Source: an uncultured Sphingobium sp. (GTDB lineage: Bacteria; Pseudomonadota; Alphaproteobacteria; Sphingomonadales; Sphingomonadaceae). Taken from it: 64,000 nucleotides of DNA. The DNA lies in the NCBI GenBank assembly GCA_946885845.1, contig CAMPHJ010000001.1, forward strand, positions 1 to 64,000, read 5' to 3'. This document shows, one piece after another, positions 56,153 to 64,000 of the stretch. A model generated the notes under the pieces. That model was given only the letters and a program-made list of their open reading frames with translations, was not told the DNA's origin and made no database searches. Numbering within the stretch: the first letter of the stretch is position 1; every line of letters begins with the position of its first letter. The translations under genes and the position numbers were made by a program.

Positions 56153-56183
56153 GTGGCGCCCCTGTTGATGACAGGCGCCACCA
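56153..56183. terminator. Hairpin between convergent genes
   Basis: GGTGGCGCC...TGT pairs with ACAGGCGCCACC (12 bp with a 2-nt bulge) in the gap after the symporter. The flanks have no T-run, so termination is uncertain. Confidence 0.5.
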
Positions 56184-56367
56184 CCACAACTCATCACACG
56201 ATCTGCTGACAAATATGCTCGATTGTAGATTTACATTTCGGTCGTGGGCCTGGCGCGACGACCGTTGGCAATACGCCCTGGGCCGCCGTGCAGCTCGACC
56301 CAGGGTGCAGCACCGACGCAGCGAGAGAGTCTCGTTCTGTCTTTGATCTGTATGACCGACCGGCTGC

Positions 56368-58089
56368 TCAGTTGGGCGTTGCCAGGGACCGCGCAGCGCG
56401 CCGTCCAGAGAAGATACAATCGGCAACGGACAAGCCGCTCACATAGATGTTGGAGCATATGCCGACTGCATTCCGGCCGGCTGCGTAAAGTCCGCGAATG
56501 GGCTTACCCTCTTGGTCCAGGACCGCACCGCTTTCCTCCTGCACTTGCAGGCCTCCGAGCGTCAGGACAGGCAGGAATCCCAATTTCGCGTCGATAGACA
56601 TGTTGATGGCGTGAAAAGGCGCTTTCAGGATCGGGGCGATGTCCTCCGATGCCTTGCCGAATGGATCGCGGGCGCCATTTTCCGCAAGCTGATTATAATC
56701 CGCCACCGCCGCCTCAAGTCCGTCCGGTGCGATCCCGCACTTTTCGGCAAGGCTTTTGACCGAGCCCGCCTTCTTCGATCCCAAAAGCATGGCGGCCAGC
56801 GCAGGGTAACGTTGAAAGGGTAAGATTGCCTTGCTTTTCGACTGGAGCTTCGCCCGCCGATAGCCTTCATCGTCAAGGATGATCCAGCACACGCCCTGAT
56901 GATCCTCGACCATCGGCATGCCGATCGATGCGCCATAGAGCATCTCATTGACATATCGCCGACCTTGTCGGTTGACGATCATGCCTTGCGCCCAGGCCAT
57001 GGGCGGATTGATGAAACGCCAAGCACTGACATGGTTCAGGCGCGAGACAACGCCCCCCGCGCTTTGACCCAAGCGAATACCGCTGCCATCATCCCCTGGC
57101 GTCCCAAGCGGCATGCCTTTCAAATATTTGGGCGCATAATGCGCGACCATCTGCCGGTTGAAAATAAAACCGCCCGCCGCGAGGCATACGCCCCGACGTG
57201 CGCGGATCATGCGCGTCGCGCCCGCCTGCCGCTCCACTTCCTGGGCCTTGCTGAACAGGCGTGAAGCCAGGCGAGCGATGATCGCAGCCCCAGGCATGGA
57301 CGGCGGCAAGCGAAGCACCATCGCGGTTGCGCGGCGCATCAGTGCGTCATAACGCTTTCCTTCTGCCGTATCGCGCTCCACCTGAACCGCGACCACGCCC
57401 ACCACGCGTCCATCGCCATCCATGACGAGCTGTTTGACCCTTGTCGAAGACAGGGATTTGACGCCGGCGCGCTGCGCCGATTCCCTCAACGGGTCATAAA
57501 GGCCCTTCCCGTAGCCCATAGGCGCATCCAGTTTATCGACCAGCGCGCGATGGCCTCTCGCGGCAGGTTTCGCCACGGCCTTGTAGTTGGGCGCAAGGCT
57601 ATTGTCGGAATGATAGAGGGAATAGTCGGTGTGGGGATAGCTGGTCTTCTTTTCGTAGACCCGCCCTTCAAAGCGGACACCGTGCCCGGCGAGCCAGCCT
57701 GCCGTTTCCGCGCTTTCCTGGCAGAAACGCCGCAGCGTGTCGTCGCTGACAACCCCTTGGGTTTCCAGGCGAAGATAGTTGAACATATCCTCTACGCTGT
57801 CCTCGATGCCAGCTTCGAGCTGCGCAGGGGTGCCGCCGCCTCCGTAAAAGATGCCTCCGTTGATGCGCGTCGCCCCTCCCCCGTCAGCACGGTCGATGGC
57901 GATCACGGAAAGCCCCTCCTCCCGCGCCTGGAGCGCTGCTGCAACGCCAGCGCCGCCATAGCCAACGATGACCACGTCTTCTGCGCCATCCCAAGCGAAT
58001 GCATCAGCATCCTCGATCATGAGCGGAGCTTGCACCTCACTATACCAATGAGGGTCGCCAGGACGAGGTTCGCTGTGCGGGCTGGTCAT
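56368..58089 (-). CDS. FAD-dependent oxidoreductase, KstD/fumarate-reductase-like
   Basis: 573 residues. The FAD-binding motif DVVIVGYGGAGVAAALQAREEG begins near residue 38, with GGGATRINGGIFYGGGG soon after; RARRGVCLAAGGFIFN and LTLGGLQVQEESGAVLDQEGKPIRGLYAAGRNAVG complete the FAD_binding_2 (flavocytochrome c/3-ketosteroid dehydrogenase) architecture. The substrate is unknown: family members act on 3-oxosteroids, fumarate and unsaturated acids. No signal peptide. Divergent from the epimerase-like gene across a 22-bp palindrome, and neither is an obvious part of xylose metabolism. Confidence 0.8.
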   Translation of the reverse strand: MTSPHSEPRPGDPHWYSEVQAPLMIEDADAFAWDGAEDVVIVGYGGAGVAAALQAREEGLSVIAIDRADGGGATRINGGIFYGGGGTPAQLEAGIEDSVEDMFNYLRLETQGVVSDDTLRRFCQESAETAGWLAGHGVRFEGRVYEKKTSYPHTDYSLYHSDNSLAPNYKAVAKPAARGHRALVDKLDAPMGYGKGLYDPLRESAQRAGVKSLSSTRVKQLVMDGDGRVVGVVAVQVERDTAEGKRYDALMRRATAMVLRLPPSMPGAAIIARLASRLFSKAQEVERQAGATRMIRARRGVCLAAGGFIFNRQMVAHYAPKYLKGMPLGTPGDDGSGIRLGQSAGGVVSRLNHVSAWRFINPPMAWAQGMIVNRQGRRYVNEMLYGASIGMPMVEDHQGVCWIILDDEGYRRAKLQSKSKAILPFQRYPALAAMLLGSKKAGSVKSLAEKCGIAPDGLEAAVADYNQLAENGARDPFGKASEDIAPILKAPFHAINMSIDAKLGFLPVLTLGGLQVQEESGAVLDQEGKPIRGLYAAGRNAVGICSNIYVSGLSVADCIFSGRRAARSLATPN

Positions 58090-58119
58090 AAATTGTCTCC
58101 TGAGTCTGCGGCATGCTAT

Positions 58120-58141
58120 AAATGGACATTAATGTACATTT
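58120..58141. promoter_or_regulatory. 22-bp near-perfect palindrome between divergent genes
   Basis: The left arm AAATGGACATT and right arm AATGTACATTT match as inverted repeats except at one symmetric pair of positions. It lies 31 bp before the FAD gene start and 67 bp before the epimerase-like start. The size and symmetry fit a TetR-type operator; the TetR gene at 59.9 kb is the likely binder. Confidence 0.65.
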
Positions 58142-58208
58142 CAATTGGCGTGCGCAGTTAAATGGCCTAAGCCGCCCGATATCCAGAAGAACGGCAAAAG
58201 GAACGAAG

Positions 58209-59678
58209 GTGGCAGGAACCGGAAAGCTTGTCCTGGTGACGGGCGCGACAGGCAATATGGGCAGAGCCGTTGTTGACGAACTATTGCGGACGCCCGGCAT
58301 GACGGTCCGCGTCCTCGTACGCCCGGAAGAAAAATCTCATCCAGTCATTCGCCGCCTGCAAAAGCAGCACAATATCGATTACGCATGGGGCGACCTCACC
58401 GACCCCGTATCGGTAGATCGTGCCGTCGCGGGCGTAGACGTCGTCCTGCACATGGGCGCGCTAGTCTCGCCGCTTGCCGATGAACTTCCCCCTGCTCTCG
58501 TTGAAAAGGTAAATGTCGGCGGCACGCAGAATGTCGTGGATGCCATCCGACGCCAGCCCCACGCCGATCAGATCCGCCTTGTCTATATCGGCACGGTTGC
58601 GGAGACCGGCAGCCGCAATCCTCCCAACCATTGGGGCCGGACAGGCGACCCCATCTGCATCGGCTATAATGGACATTATGCTGGGACCAAGGCGCGGGCG
58701 GAGGCAATCGTCGCGGAATCAGGCCTGACGCACTGGGTTTCGATCCGCCAGACCGGCATGGCCCATTACGACATGTGGAAGACGCAAGGGCCGATCATGT
58801 TCCACAATCCTCCAAATGGCGTCATGGAATGGTCGACCGTCGAGGATTCCGCACATCTGATGGCTATGCTGTGCGGCGACCGCATCCCAGATCATTTCTG
58901 GCGCCATTTCTACAATATAGGCGGTGGTGAAACCGGGCGGCTCGTCAATCATCAATTGATGGTCAGGATGATGGCTGCGATGGGCGTCAGCGACTTCCGC
59001 CGCATCCTCGACCCCAAATGGCTGGCGACGCGCAACTTCCACGGGCAATGGTATCTCGATTCCGACCGTTTGCAGGAACTCGTCCCCTACCGTCGCTTTT
59101 CAATCGATGACTTTTTCACCGAGTTGTCGCGCCGCATACCCTGGGCTTTGCGCACTATCATGCGCTTCTTCCCAGGTCTCGCCCGCAAACAGATCCTTAA
59201 GGTCGCGGAAGGTCCCGGTGGTCCCCTTACCTGGCTGCGGACCAATGATGTGGAGCATATCGACGCCTATTTTGGATCACGGGAAGAGTGGGATCGCATC
59301 CCAAGCAGCTGGGACGACTTCCCCCTGGCGCAGCCTTCGCGCGAACCGGTCGCACTCGCCCATGGCTATGATGACGCCAAGCCGAAGGGTGAGTGGACTG
59401 CAGATGACCTGCGCGCCGCCGCCGGTTTCCGGGGCGGAAAATGCCATGCGGACGCGGTCGATGACCCCTTCACACCCGTGGAATGGGAATGCAGCCTCGG
59501 TCATCGTTTCTCTATGTCGCCCAACCTTTATCTGGCGGGCGGCCATTGGTGCCCCACCTGCCAGACCGATATCGAAAGCTATCCGCAGGTCGCCGCGTCA
59601 AATCCCTTCTTTGCGCAGGTTTGGCCAGGGCCATCCGCCCAGACATCGACCACCGACGCACCAAACCCTGTGAACTGA
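58209..59678 (+). CDS. NAD-dependent epimerase/dehydrogenase-like protein with C-terminal zinc-ribbon-like domain
   Basis: 489 residues. The N-terminal extended-SDR domain has VLVTGATGNMGRAVVDEL, an HMGALVSPL segment, and a YAGTK catalytic motif (YxxxK). After about residue 375 follows a separate domain with GKCHADAVDD, then WECSLGHRFSMSP and GGHWCPTCQTD near 450-460, i.e. a C...CxxxH...CxxC arrangement like treble-clef/zinc-ribbon modules. I know no characterised enzyme with this fusion. The GTG at 58209 is preferred because AGGA precedes it; an ATG at 58122 lies inside the palindrome. Substrate unknown; 3-beta-hydroxysteroid or sugar-nucleotide-type chemistry possible. Confidence 0.75.
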   Translation: MAGTGKLVLVTGATGNMGRAVVDELLRTPGMTVRVLVRPEEKSHPVIRRLQKQHNIDYAWGDLTDPVSVDRAVAGVDVVLHMGALVSPLADELPPALVEKVNVGGTQNVVDAIRRQPHADQIRLVYIGTVAETGSRNPPNHWGRTGDPICIGYNGHYAGTKARAEAIVAESGLTHWVSIRQTGMAHYDMWKTQGPIMFHNPPNGVMEWSTVEDSAHLMAMLCGDRIPDHFWRHFYNIGGGETGRLVNHQLMVRMMAAMGVSDFRRILDPKWLATRNFHGQWYLDSDRLQELVPYRRFSIDDFFTELSRRIPWALRTIMRFFPGLARKQILKVAEGPGGPLTWLRTNDVEHIDAYFGSREEWDRIPSSWDDFPLAQPSREPVALAHGYDDAKPKGEWTADDLRAAAGFRGGKCHADAVDDPFTPVEWECSLGHRFSMSPNLYLAGGHWCPTCQTDIESYPQVAASNPFFAQVWPGPSAQTSTTDAPNPVN

Positions 59679-59914
59679 AGAATTTCATGAAGAACCTGGT
59701 CTTTATGCGCGCGGCAGCAGCCGCGCGCACCCCTGAATCCGCCAGCCCGGCGCCCGCGACCTCATGTTGAAGGGCGTAAAGCGTTTTTCGTAAGGCAGGA
59801 TCACTGACAATCAGCTGGCCGCTGTGGATTCCGTCCTGGCCAACTTGAAGTATAAGTCCGCTTTGCGTCGGCAACGGCGTTGCCATCGCGACGGCACCGC
59901 ATCAGAAGGTGCTG
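59679..59914. other. Intergenic region with GC-rich hairpin
   Basis: A perfect 9-bp stem GCGCGCGGC-AGCA-GCCGCGCGC (59707-59728) with no T-run lies after the epimerase-like stop. A 27-codon frame (59687-59770) follows a weak GAAG site but lacks further support. The rest should hold the TetR promoter. Confidence 0.45.
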
Positions 59915-60568
59915 ATGGCACGCCGAATTCCCATTCCTGCGAAACTCGCTTTAAGGAGGGGCCGCCCCACTTCCACGGAAGTGGCCCTGATCGAGCAAGC
60001 AATCCTTGCGACCGCGCGCAGCATGTTCCTTGCGGACGGTTTTGACGGCGTGTCGATGGAAAAGATCGCGGCGGCAACCGGAATAACTCGCACGACCCTT
60101 TACAGCCGCTACGCCACCAAATCCGACCTGTTTCGATCGGTCGTAAGGGAAACTTTGGCGCGTTGGTACGCCGTCTCTCGGGTCGAAGCCACCGACCGCG
60201 TCACCGACATAGGCCAGATATTGCACCTGCGGGTTGCTGACATGGCGTCGCTTCTCGTGGATCCGCTCTTCCGCGGCCTTCACGCGCTGATCCTTCTGAA
60301 CCGCCACCGCTTTCCCGACCTTGCGCCCCTGATGCATGATCTGGGCTATCTGAACGCGGTTCGGCTACTGGCGAACGACATCCGCGCCGCCGCGCAAAGA
60401 GACGGCATTCCGGTTGCGCGGCCTGAAGCGGTGGCGGAACATATCCTCACCGCCGTGCATGGCTGGTTCCTGCAATATGATCTGGTCCGCGAACTCACGG
60501 CCCAGGATATCGAAGCGCATGGAAGGGAAGTCGTCGACCTGATGCTCCTCGCTCGCGACCGCTGGTAA
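59915..60568 (+). CDS. TetR-family regulator
   Basis: 217 residues with TetR helix-turn-helix SMEKIAAATGITRTTLYSRYATKSDLF and a GRPTST arm before it. The ligand domain resembles the TetR at 45 kb, especially HRFPDLAPLMHDLGYLN and the C-terminal MLLARDRW. AGAAGG stands 6 nt before the ATG at 59915; a GTG at 59909 is too close to the site. It follows the epimerase-like gene in the same direction and is the natural candidate for the 22-bp palindrome, though it may also act on other genes of the island. Confidence 0.88.
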   Translation: MARRIPIPAKLALRRGRPTSTEVALIEQAILATARSMFLADGFDGVSMEKIAAATGITRTTLYSRYATKSDLFRSVVRETLARWYAVSRVEATDRVTDIGQILHLRVADMASLLVDPLFRGLHALILLNRHRFPDLAPLMHDLGYLNAVRLLANDIRAAAQRDGIPVARPEAVAEHILTAVHGWFLQYDLVRELTAQDIEAHGREVVDLMLLARDRW

Positions 60569-60599
60569 TGACCTGCGGACGCGACCAGGGCGCGCAAAG

Positions 60600-60622
60600 G
60601 CGAGCGGGACTTCCCCGCTCGC
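60600..60622. terminator. Hairpin between convergent TetR and GH106-like genes
   Basis: GCGAGCGGG and CCCGCTCGC form a 9-bp stem around ACTTC, in the 62-bp gap between two convergent stops. Likely a shared terminator structure; no long T-run. Confidence 0.55.
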
Positions 60623-60630
60623 GCTTCTGA

Positions 60631-63498
60631 TCAACGACTGGCTTCCAGCCGTCCTGCGCCAACCCACCCCGCCGCGACGGGCTTCAGCTTCTTGAAGGCC
60701 GGGTTACTGGGGTCGATCATGCCGTTCTGCGGAACATTCGCCACAGTCACCTTGAGCATATTCGCGCCCGGCCGCAGCGCATCCGTTACATCAAGGCGGA
60801 ACGGCGCGGCGATAACCGGCGGCAAAGTGCGGCCGTTGATCGTCACCGTCGCCATGTCATACACTTGTCCCAGGTCTAGACTGACGCGAGCGCCTTGCTT
60901 GAACCAGGATGGATCGACCGTGATCGAACGACTGTAGTTCGCTTCGCCGGAGAAGCCCGCCAGCTGAGGCACCTTGCTCCAGTCCTGCAGCGCGACCTTG
61001 CCGAAATCATGGGCGTAGGGCTTGCGCGCTACATGACCGGACACGGACAGCGCCCAGCCTTCGGCGGGCAAGGTCGCCGATCCGATTAAAGCCGGGGCCG
61101 CCAAGGTCTGGGGCCTGGCCTTGGGATCGAGGACAAGGAGTGCGCTTTCCCCGGACGCAAGCGACAGAGGCAGCCGCGTCATGTCGGCCGTCGCGCTCGC
61201 GGAGACGGGCCTGACGCTGCCATCCATCGCATTCCAGCGCGTAACGCCGCCGACGCCGGGCAACGACAGCGTGACATTTCGTGCGCTGTCACTGCGATTG
61301 TGAACGAAGGTGACGGTCTGCCCGTCGACCAGCCGCTGAACGAACACCAGGTCCGAAGCGTCGCCTTCAAAGCGAAGATTTCCCGCGACACCTGCGGCGC
61401 GGATCGCGGCAGGCACTTCCGCGGCAGGCACGATCTTGGCTCCCGCCTTCATCGCTGCATCTACCGCCTTCTTCACGCGAGCGTCGCGCTTCTTCGCGTC
61501 GGCCAGTCCTTCATCGCGGCGGGGTGCGTGATCGGTGAAGAAGACAGGCAGTCCCGCCTTGGCAAAGCCAGCTATCGCTTCCATCGTATCGGCGCGAATG
61601 CCGTCGATCGGCGGCAGCACGAGCACGCCATAAGCGTGCCCTCCCTTGGATATGAGCCGTCGACCCTCGACCCTCGCCTGCGCTATCGAGTCAGGATTGA
61701 TCCGGTCGAAATCATATCCGGCGGCAAGGAAAGCCTTTTCGCCGGCCTGCTTGCCCGCGCCATCATCCTCGATACCGATATAATAGCCGTAGCGGCCATA
61801 GAACCAAGCAACCGGAACTACCGGCTCGCCCGCCTGCATGACAGCCTGCAACCGGCCCATATAGGCAGCAAGCGGTTTCATGGCAGGCCAGACCGGGTTG
61901 GTTTCGTTCAGCGGACCGCTGAACCCCAGGGAGAAAGGACTCGGTTGGAAGGCGTGCCAGCCCGGCCAGTCTTCGGCGTGAAAACGGTAGTTCATGCCGT
62001 GCAGGATCATGCTGTTGACGCCGCCGGCGATAATGAGGTCGGTGCGCCGCCGCATTTCCGTGGGCGTAACGCTATATGCCCGGTCGGGCCACACCAGGCT
62101 TTCCGCCGAAACGATGCGGCGTCCATAAAGGTTGGCGGCGGAGCGGGCGAGGCGCATGAACAGCGGATCACCGCTGTGAACCAGATCCTCGGTTTCTGGG
62201 ATGTCGGCAAGTCCATAGCCGCGAATGGTGTCGAACGCGCCGCCATGCGCCTGGAACTTGGCCTTCAGGCCATGGGCATGGTTCCACGCCACGAAGGGCT
62301 CGATAAAGCCCGCGATGATCATGTCCGACACCGTATGGCGATAATCCGTCCTCACCCGCTCGGCGATGTCGCTGTTCGCGGCGTCGAAATAGGGCAATGA
62401 ATAATGTTCGTCCCATGCCTGCATCCAGCCCGGCTGCAACACAAAGGGAAGATAAGGCGTCAGATCATATCCGCGCCGTTTCTTGAATTCTTCCAGCAGT
62501 TTTGGGCCCCACTGAATATCCTGCATCAGTTCCAGAGAATCGACAAAGGTCGAGCGCATGCCCGGCGGGTTCTTGCCCAAGGGATCGCCGACGCGTGCGG
62601 CATGGGCTGCAAAGGCCGTGGGGTCGGTGTGGTCCAGGATAAGCTGAGGCCCCCGTCCGGCCGAGCCCAAGACCCCGACGTCAGAAGCAAATTGCCGGAA
62701 GACGAAGACCTGCCAGTCACCAGGCGGAGGCGACCAGTCGAGCGTGCCATCCTCCCGCAGCTTGTCTGTCAGGACAATGCGGCTGGCCGGATCTAGTGTG
62801 CCGGAGGTCAGCACATCGCTCCACGGCGAAATGGTCATCCCGTTCATGCCGCCGCGTTTCTTCAGGTCAGGCGCGCTGCCTTTCATCGCAACCACGGCCA
62901 CGGTGCGCGCCCGCGCGTCCAACCGCTTACCCCAGTCCGCATATTTAGGATCTTTTGTACGCGGATCGAAGAAGTTGAGAGCGCCAAGCCTCTTGGTCCG
63001 CTTGGGCTGTTCGACCTTGATTGGGCCGGACGTGCCGCCCCTGACCATCGTGCGCGCCATGGCCAATTCTGTGAACGCCTTTTCCGGCGGTATCGCTTCG
63101 CCACCGCCCGACGGCCAGGCCGAGCCCAAAGTATAGTCGAGACTGAGACCAGCGCTCTTCGCGGCATCCGCCGCTGCGCGCAGATGCCCGAAGAAGCTGG
63201 GTTCGGCATAGTCGTTGACCACTGCCCTCTCTTCAGGGGTCAATTTCACGAAATTCGGCGAAAATGATTGCACCTCGGCACCGCCGAAGCCCATCTGCGC
63301 CATCAGCTGGACTTCGCGCCGCAACTCCACATCGGTTACAGCGTCGCCCGGCCACCACCAACGAAGGCGGGGCTTGGCCTCCATCGGTGGCGACTTGAAC
63401 GCCTCCGACAAGGACTCAGCCGATACCTGCACGTTCCACACTGAAAATGCCATCGCGGTGGCTGCCAGAAGCTTTGCCGTTACCCTGTTGGCGAACAT
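60631..63498 (-). CDS. Glycoside hydrolase, GH106 (alpha-L-rhamnosidase)-like
   Basis: 955 residues with a Sec-type signal peptide (LLAATAMAFSVWNVQVSA). The opening RLRWWWPGDAVTDVELRREVQLMAQMGFGGAEVQSF is the hallmark of the GH106 barrel start, and the catalytic half contains AHGGAFDTIRGYG and AESLVWPDRAYSVTPTEMRRRTD. C-terminal beta-sandwich domains follow (YDMATVTINGRTLPPV, LRPGANMLKVTVAN). GH106 members hydrolyse alpha-L-rhamnosides; assignment is by fold similarity and the substrate is not proven. Start chosen at 63498 with GAGAGAGA before it; the frame extends to 63585. Transcribed in the same direction as the GH39 fragment at the right edge. Confidence 0.8.
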   Translation of the reverse strand: MFANRVTAKLLAATAMAFSVWNVQVSAESLSEAFKSPPMEAKPRLRWWWPGDAVTDVELRREVQLMAQMGFGGAEVQSFSPNFVKLTPEERAVVNDYAEPSFFGHLRAAADAAKSAGLSLDYTLGSAWPSGGGEAIPPEKAFTELAMARTMVRGGTSGPIKVEQPKRTKRLGALNFFDPRTKDPKYADWGKRLDARARTVAVVAMKGSAPDLKKRGGMNGMTISPWSDVLTSGTLDPASRIVLTDKLREDGTLDWSPPPGDWQVFVFRQFASDVGVLGSAGRGPQLILDHTDPTAFAAHAARVGDPLGKNPPGMRSTFVDSLELMQDIQWGPKLLEEFKKRRGYDLTPYLPFVLQPGWMQAWDEHYSLPYFDAANSDIAERVRTDYRHTVSDMIIAGFIEPFVAWNHAHGLKAKFQAHGGAFDTIRGYGLADIPETEDLVHSGDPLFMRLARSAANLYGRRIVSAESLVWPDRAYSVTPTEMRRRTDLIIAGGVNSMILHGMNYRFHAEDWPGWHAFQPSPFSLGFSGPLNETNPVWPAMKPLAAYMGRLQAVMQAGEPVVPVAWFYGRYGYYIGIEDDGAGKQAGEKAFLAAGYDFDRINPDSIAQARVEGRRLISKGGHAYGVLVLPPIDGIRADTMEAIAGFAKAGLPVFFTDHAPRRDEGLADAKKRDARVKKAVDAAMKAGAKIVPAAEVPAAIRAAGVAGNLRFEGDASDLVFVQRLVDGQTVTFVHNRSDSARNVTLSLPGVGGVTRWNAMDGSVRPVSASATADMTRLPLSLASGESALLVLDPKARPQTLAAPALIGSATLPAEGWALSVSGHVARKPYAHDFGKVALQDWSKVPQLAGFSGEANYSRSITVDPSWFKQGARVSLDLGQVYDMATVTINGRTLPPVIAAPFRLDVTDALRPGANMLKVTVANVPQNGMIDPSNPAFKKLKPVAAGWVGAGRLEASR

Positions 63499-63629
63499 GA
63501 TCTGATCTCTCTCTCGATTATTAACTTGGGGCCATTCAGGCGCAACACACTCGACATCACGGCAAACATCGTCGGCCGTTCGCATTCGGGTCGGTCAATG
63601 TTACAGCCTGAAGACCATCCTTCCCAGGA

Positions 63630-64000
63630 TCAGACAGCCTCGACCAGCGCTACGCCTTCTGGCGGAAGATCCAGGATGATTTCGCCACGTCCATTGAGCG
63701 TTTTCAATTCAGGCGCAGCCAACTCCGCAGATTTGCGGATGGCGTCCATCTGCTCTCGCGTGGGATATTGCGGAGACCCCATGGCGCGCCATGCAGGATA
63801 AGGGGAACCCCGCTCCTGATCGACATAACTCACCTGTACCCGCTGCCCCGCCTGCGCGCCGCGCATCCTCACGAGCATCGCTTTGCGCGTACCTATAACC
63901 TTGCGCTCCCTGCTCGCGCCGGGGATGCCTGGCGCCTGCTGCACATCGGCGAGATTCCAGACCAGAGCGGCAAATTTTCCCCCGTCCATTGTCGAGGCCA
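63630..64000 (-). CDS. Glycoside hydrolase family 39, C-terminal part (truncated by window edge)
   Basis: About 123 residues of the C-terminus are in the window; the gene continues beyond base 64000. The segment FAALVWNLADVQQAPGIPG, VSYVDQERGSPYPAWRAMGSPQYP and ILDLPPEGVALVEAV parallels the end of the GH39 enzyme at 45.7 kb residue by residue, so it is a paralogue. The catalytic glutamates lie outside. 130 bp separate its stop from the GH106-like start, in the same direction. Confidence 0.88.
   Translation of the reverse strand, partial: ASTMDGGKFAALVWNLADVQQAPGIPGASRERKVIGTRKAMLVRMRGAQAGQRVQVSYVDQERGSPYPAWRAMGSPQYPTREQMDAIRKSAELAAPELKTLNGRGEIILDLPPEGVALVEAV

Noticed and set aside
56184..56458. 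Possible transposase tail on the minus strand after the symporter gene
   Set aside because: Only a vague GRRARPTTEM-like ending; no DDE or other catalytic region, and it overlaps the flavoprotein gene's end.
58668..58677. AATGGACATT inside the epimerase-like gene, identical to part of the palindrome arm
   Set aside because: It lies within coding sequence and its flanks do not continue the palindrome, so chance is sufficient.
59687..59770. 27-codon frame after the epimerase-like gene
   Set aside because: Begins like a signal peptide but runs into an Ala/Arg hairpin sequence; too short and unsupported.

Overview
The window is GC-rich and densely coded, and it looks like the chromosome of an alphaproteobacterium of the sphingomonad type (Sphingobium/Sphingomonas/Novosphingobium). 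The pointers are a zwf-edd-glk-eda Entner-Doudoroff operon, a regBA redox two-component pair next to a cytochrome o-type quinol oxidase operon, short GC-rich hairpin repeats built on CTCCTGCGAAGGCAGGAG, and a hemicellulose locus with Tat-exported glycosidases. The genus assignment is inferred from gene content only.

Region 1 (1-5.3 kb) is a leucine-degradation operon on the minus strand (isovaleryl-CoA dehydrogenase, then both methylcrotonyl-CoA carboxylase subunits, the alpha subunit cut by the left edge). It is divergent from a LysR regulator whose start codon lies inside a perfect palindrome. Region 2 (5.3-10.8 kb) holds an RNase H-fold-like protein, tRNA-Thr, a multispanning membrane protein, a 0.5-kb non-coding stretch with two tandem DnaA-box-like sites, a folE/pteridine-reductase-like pair and a MocA-like nucleotidyltransferase. 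Region 3 (10.8-14.4 kb) is a beta-oxidation pair (thiolase and FadB-like protein) behind a TTTACGTAAACGTAAA palindrome. Region 4 (14.5-23.9 kb) is sugar metabolism: galE, a YbaK-type editing protein, pgl, an aminotransferase, tRNA-Leu, then zwf-edd-glk-eda and a small lipoprotein. Region 5 (24.1-30.1 kb) has hemB with a gamma-carbonic-anhydrase-like protein, a DUF2807-type exported protein, an ammonium transporter, a GT2 glycosyltransferase and an MFS symporter.

Region 6 (30.2-37.2 kb) is cyoABCD, SURF1, regB and regA, apparently one transcription unit joining a terminal quinol oxidase to a redox sensor. A 23-bp inverted repeat pair made of the hairpin repeat sits between cyoA and cyoB. It is followed by a tiny Gln/Gly-rich gene with its own terminator, tRNA-Gly, a hybrid histidine kinase with a duplicated PAS domain, and an alpha/beta hydrolase.

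Region 7 (41-64 kb) is a carbohydrate island that begins just after an IS5-type transposase remnant. It holds two GH3 enzymes, two GH39 enzymes (one cut by the right edge), a GH106-like enzyme, a membrane-anchored ThuA-domain protein, and xylB-xylA-galM divergent from a LacI regulator and a sugar/H+ symporter, with a GGTAGCGCTACC operator between. The genes fit release of xylose from plant glycans, import, and conversion to xylulose 5-phosphate. Embedded in the island is an unexplained unit: a KstD-like flavoprotein divergent from an NAD-epimerase-like protein with a C-terminal zinc-ribbon-like domain, with a 22-bp near-perfect palindrome between them and a TetR gene downstream. Two GH operons share a second conserved promoter-proximal sequence block.
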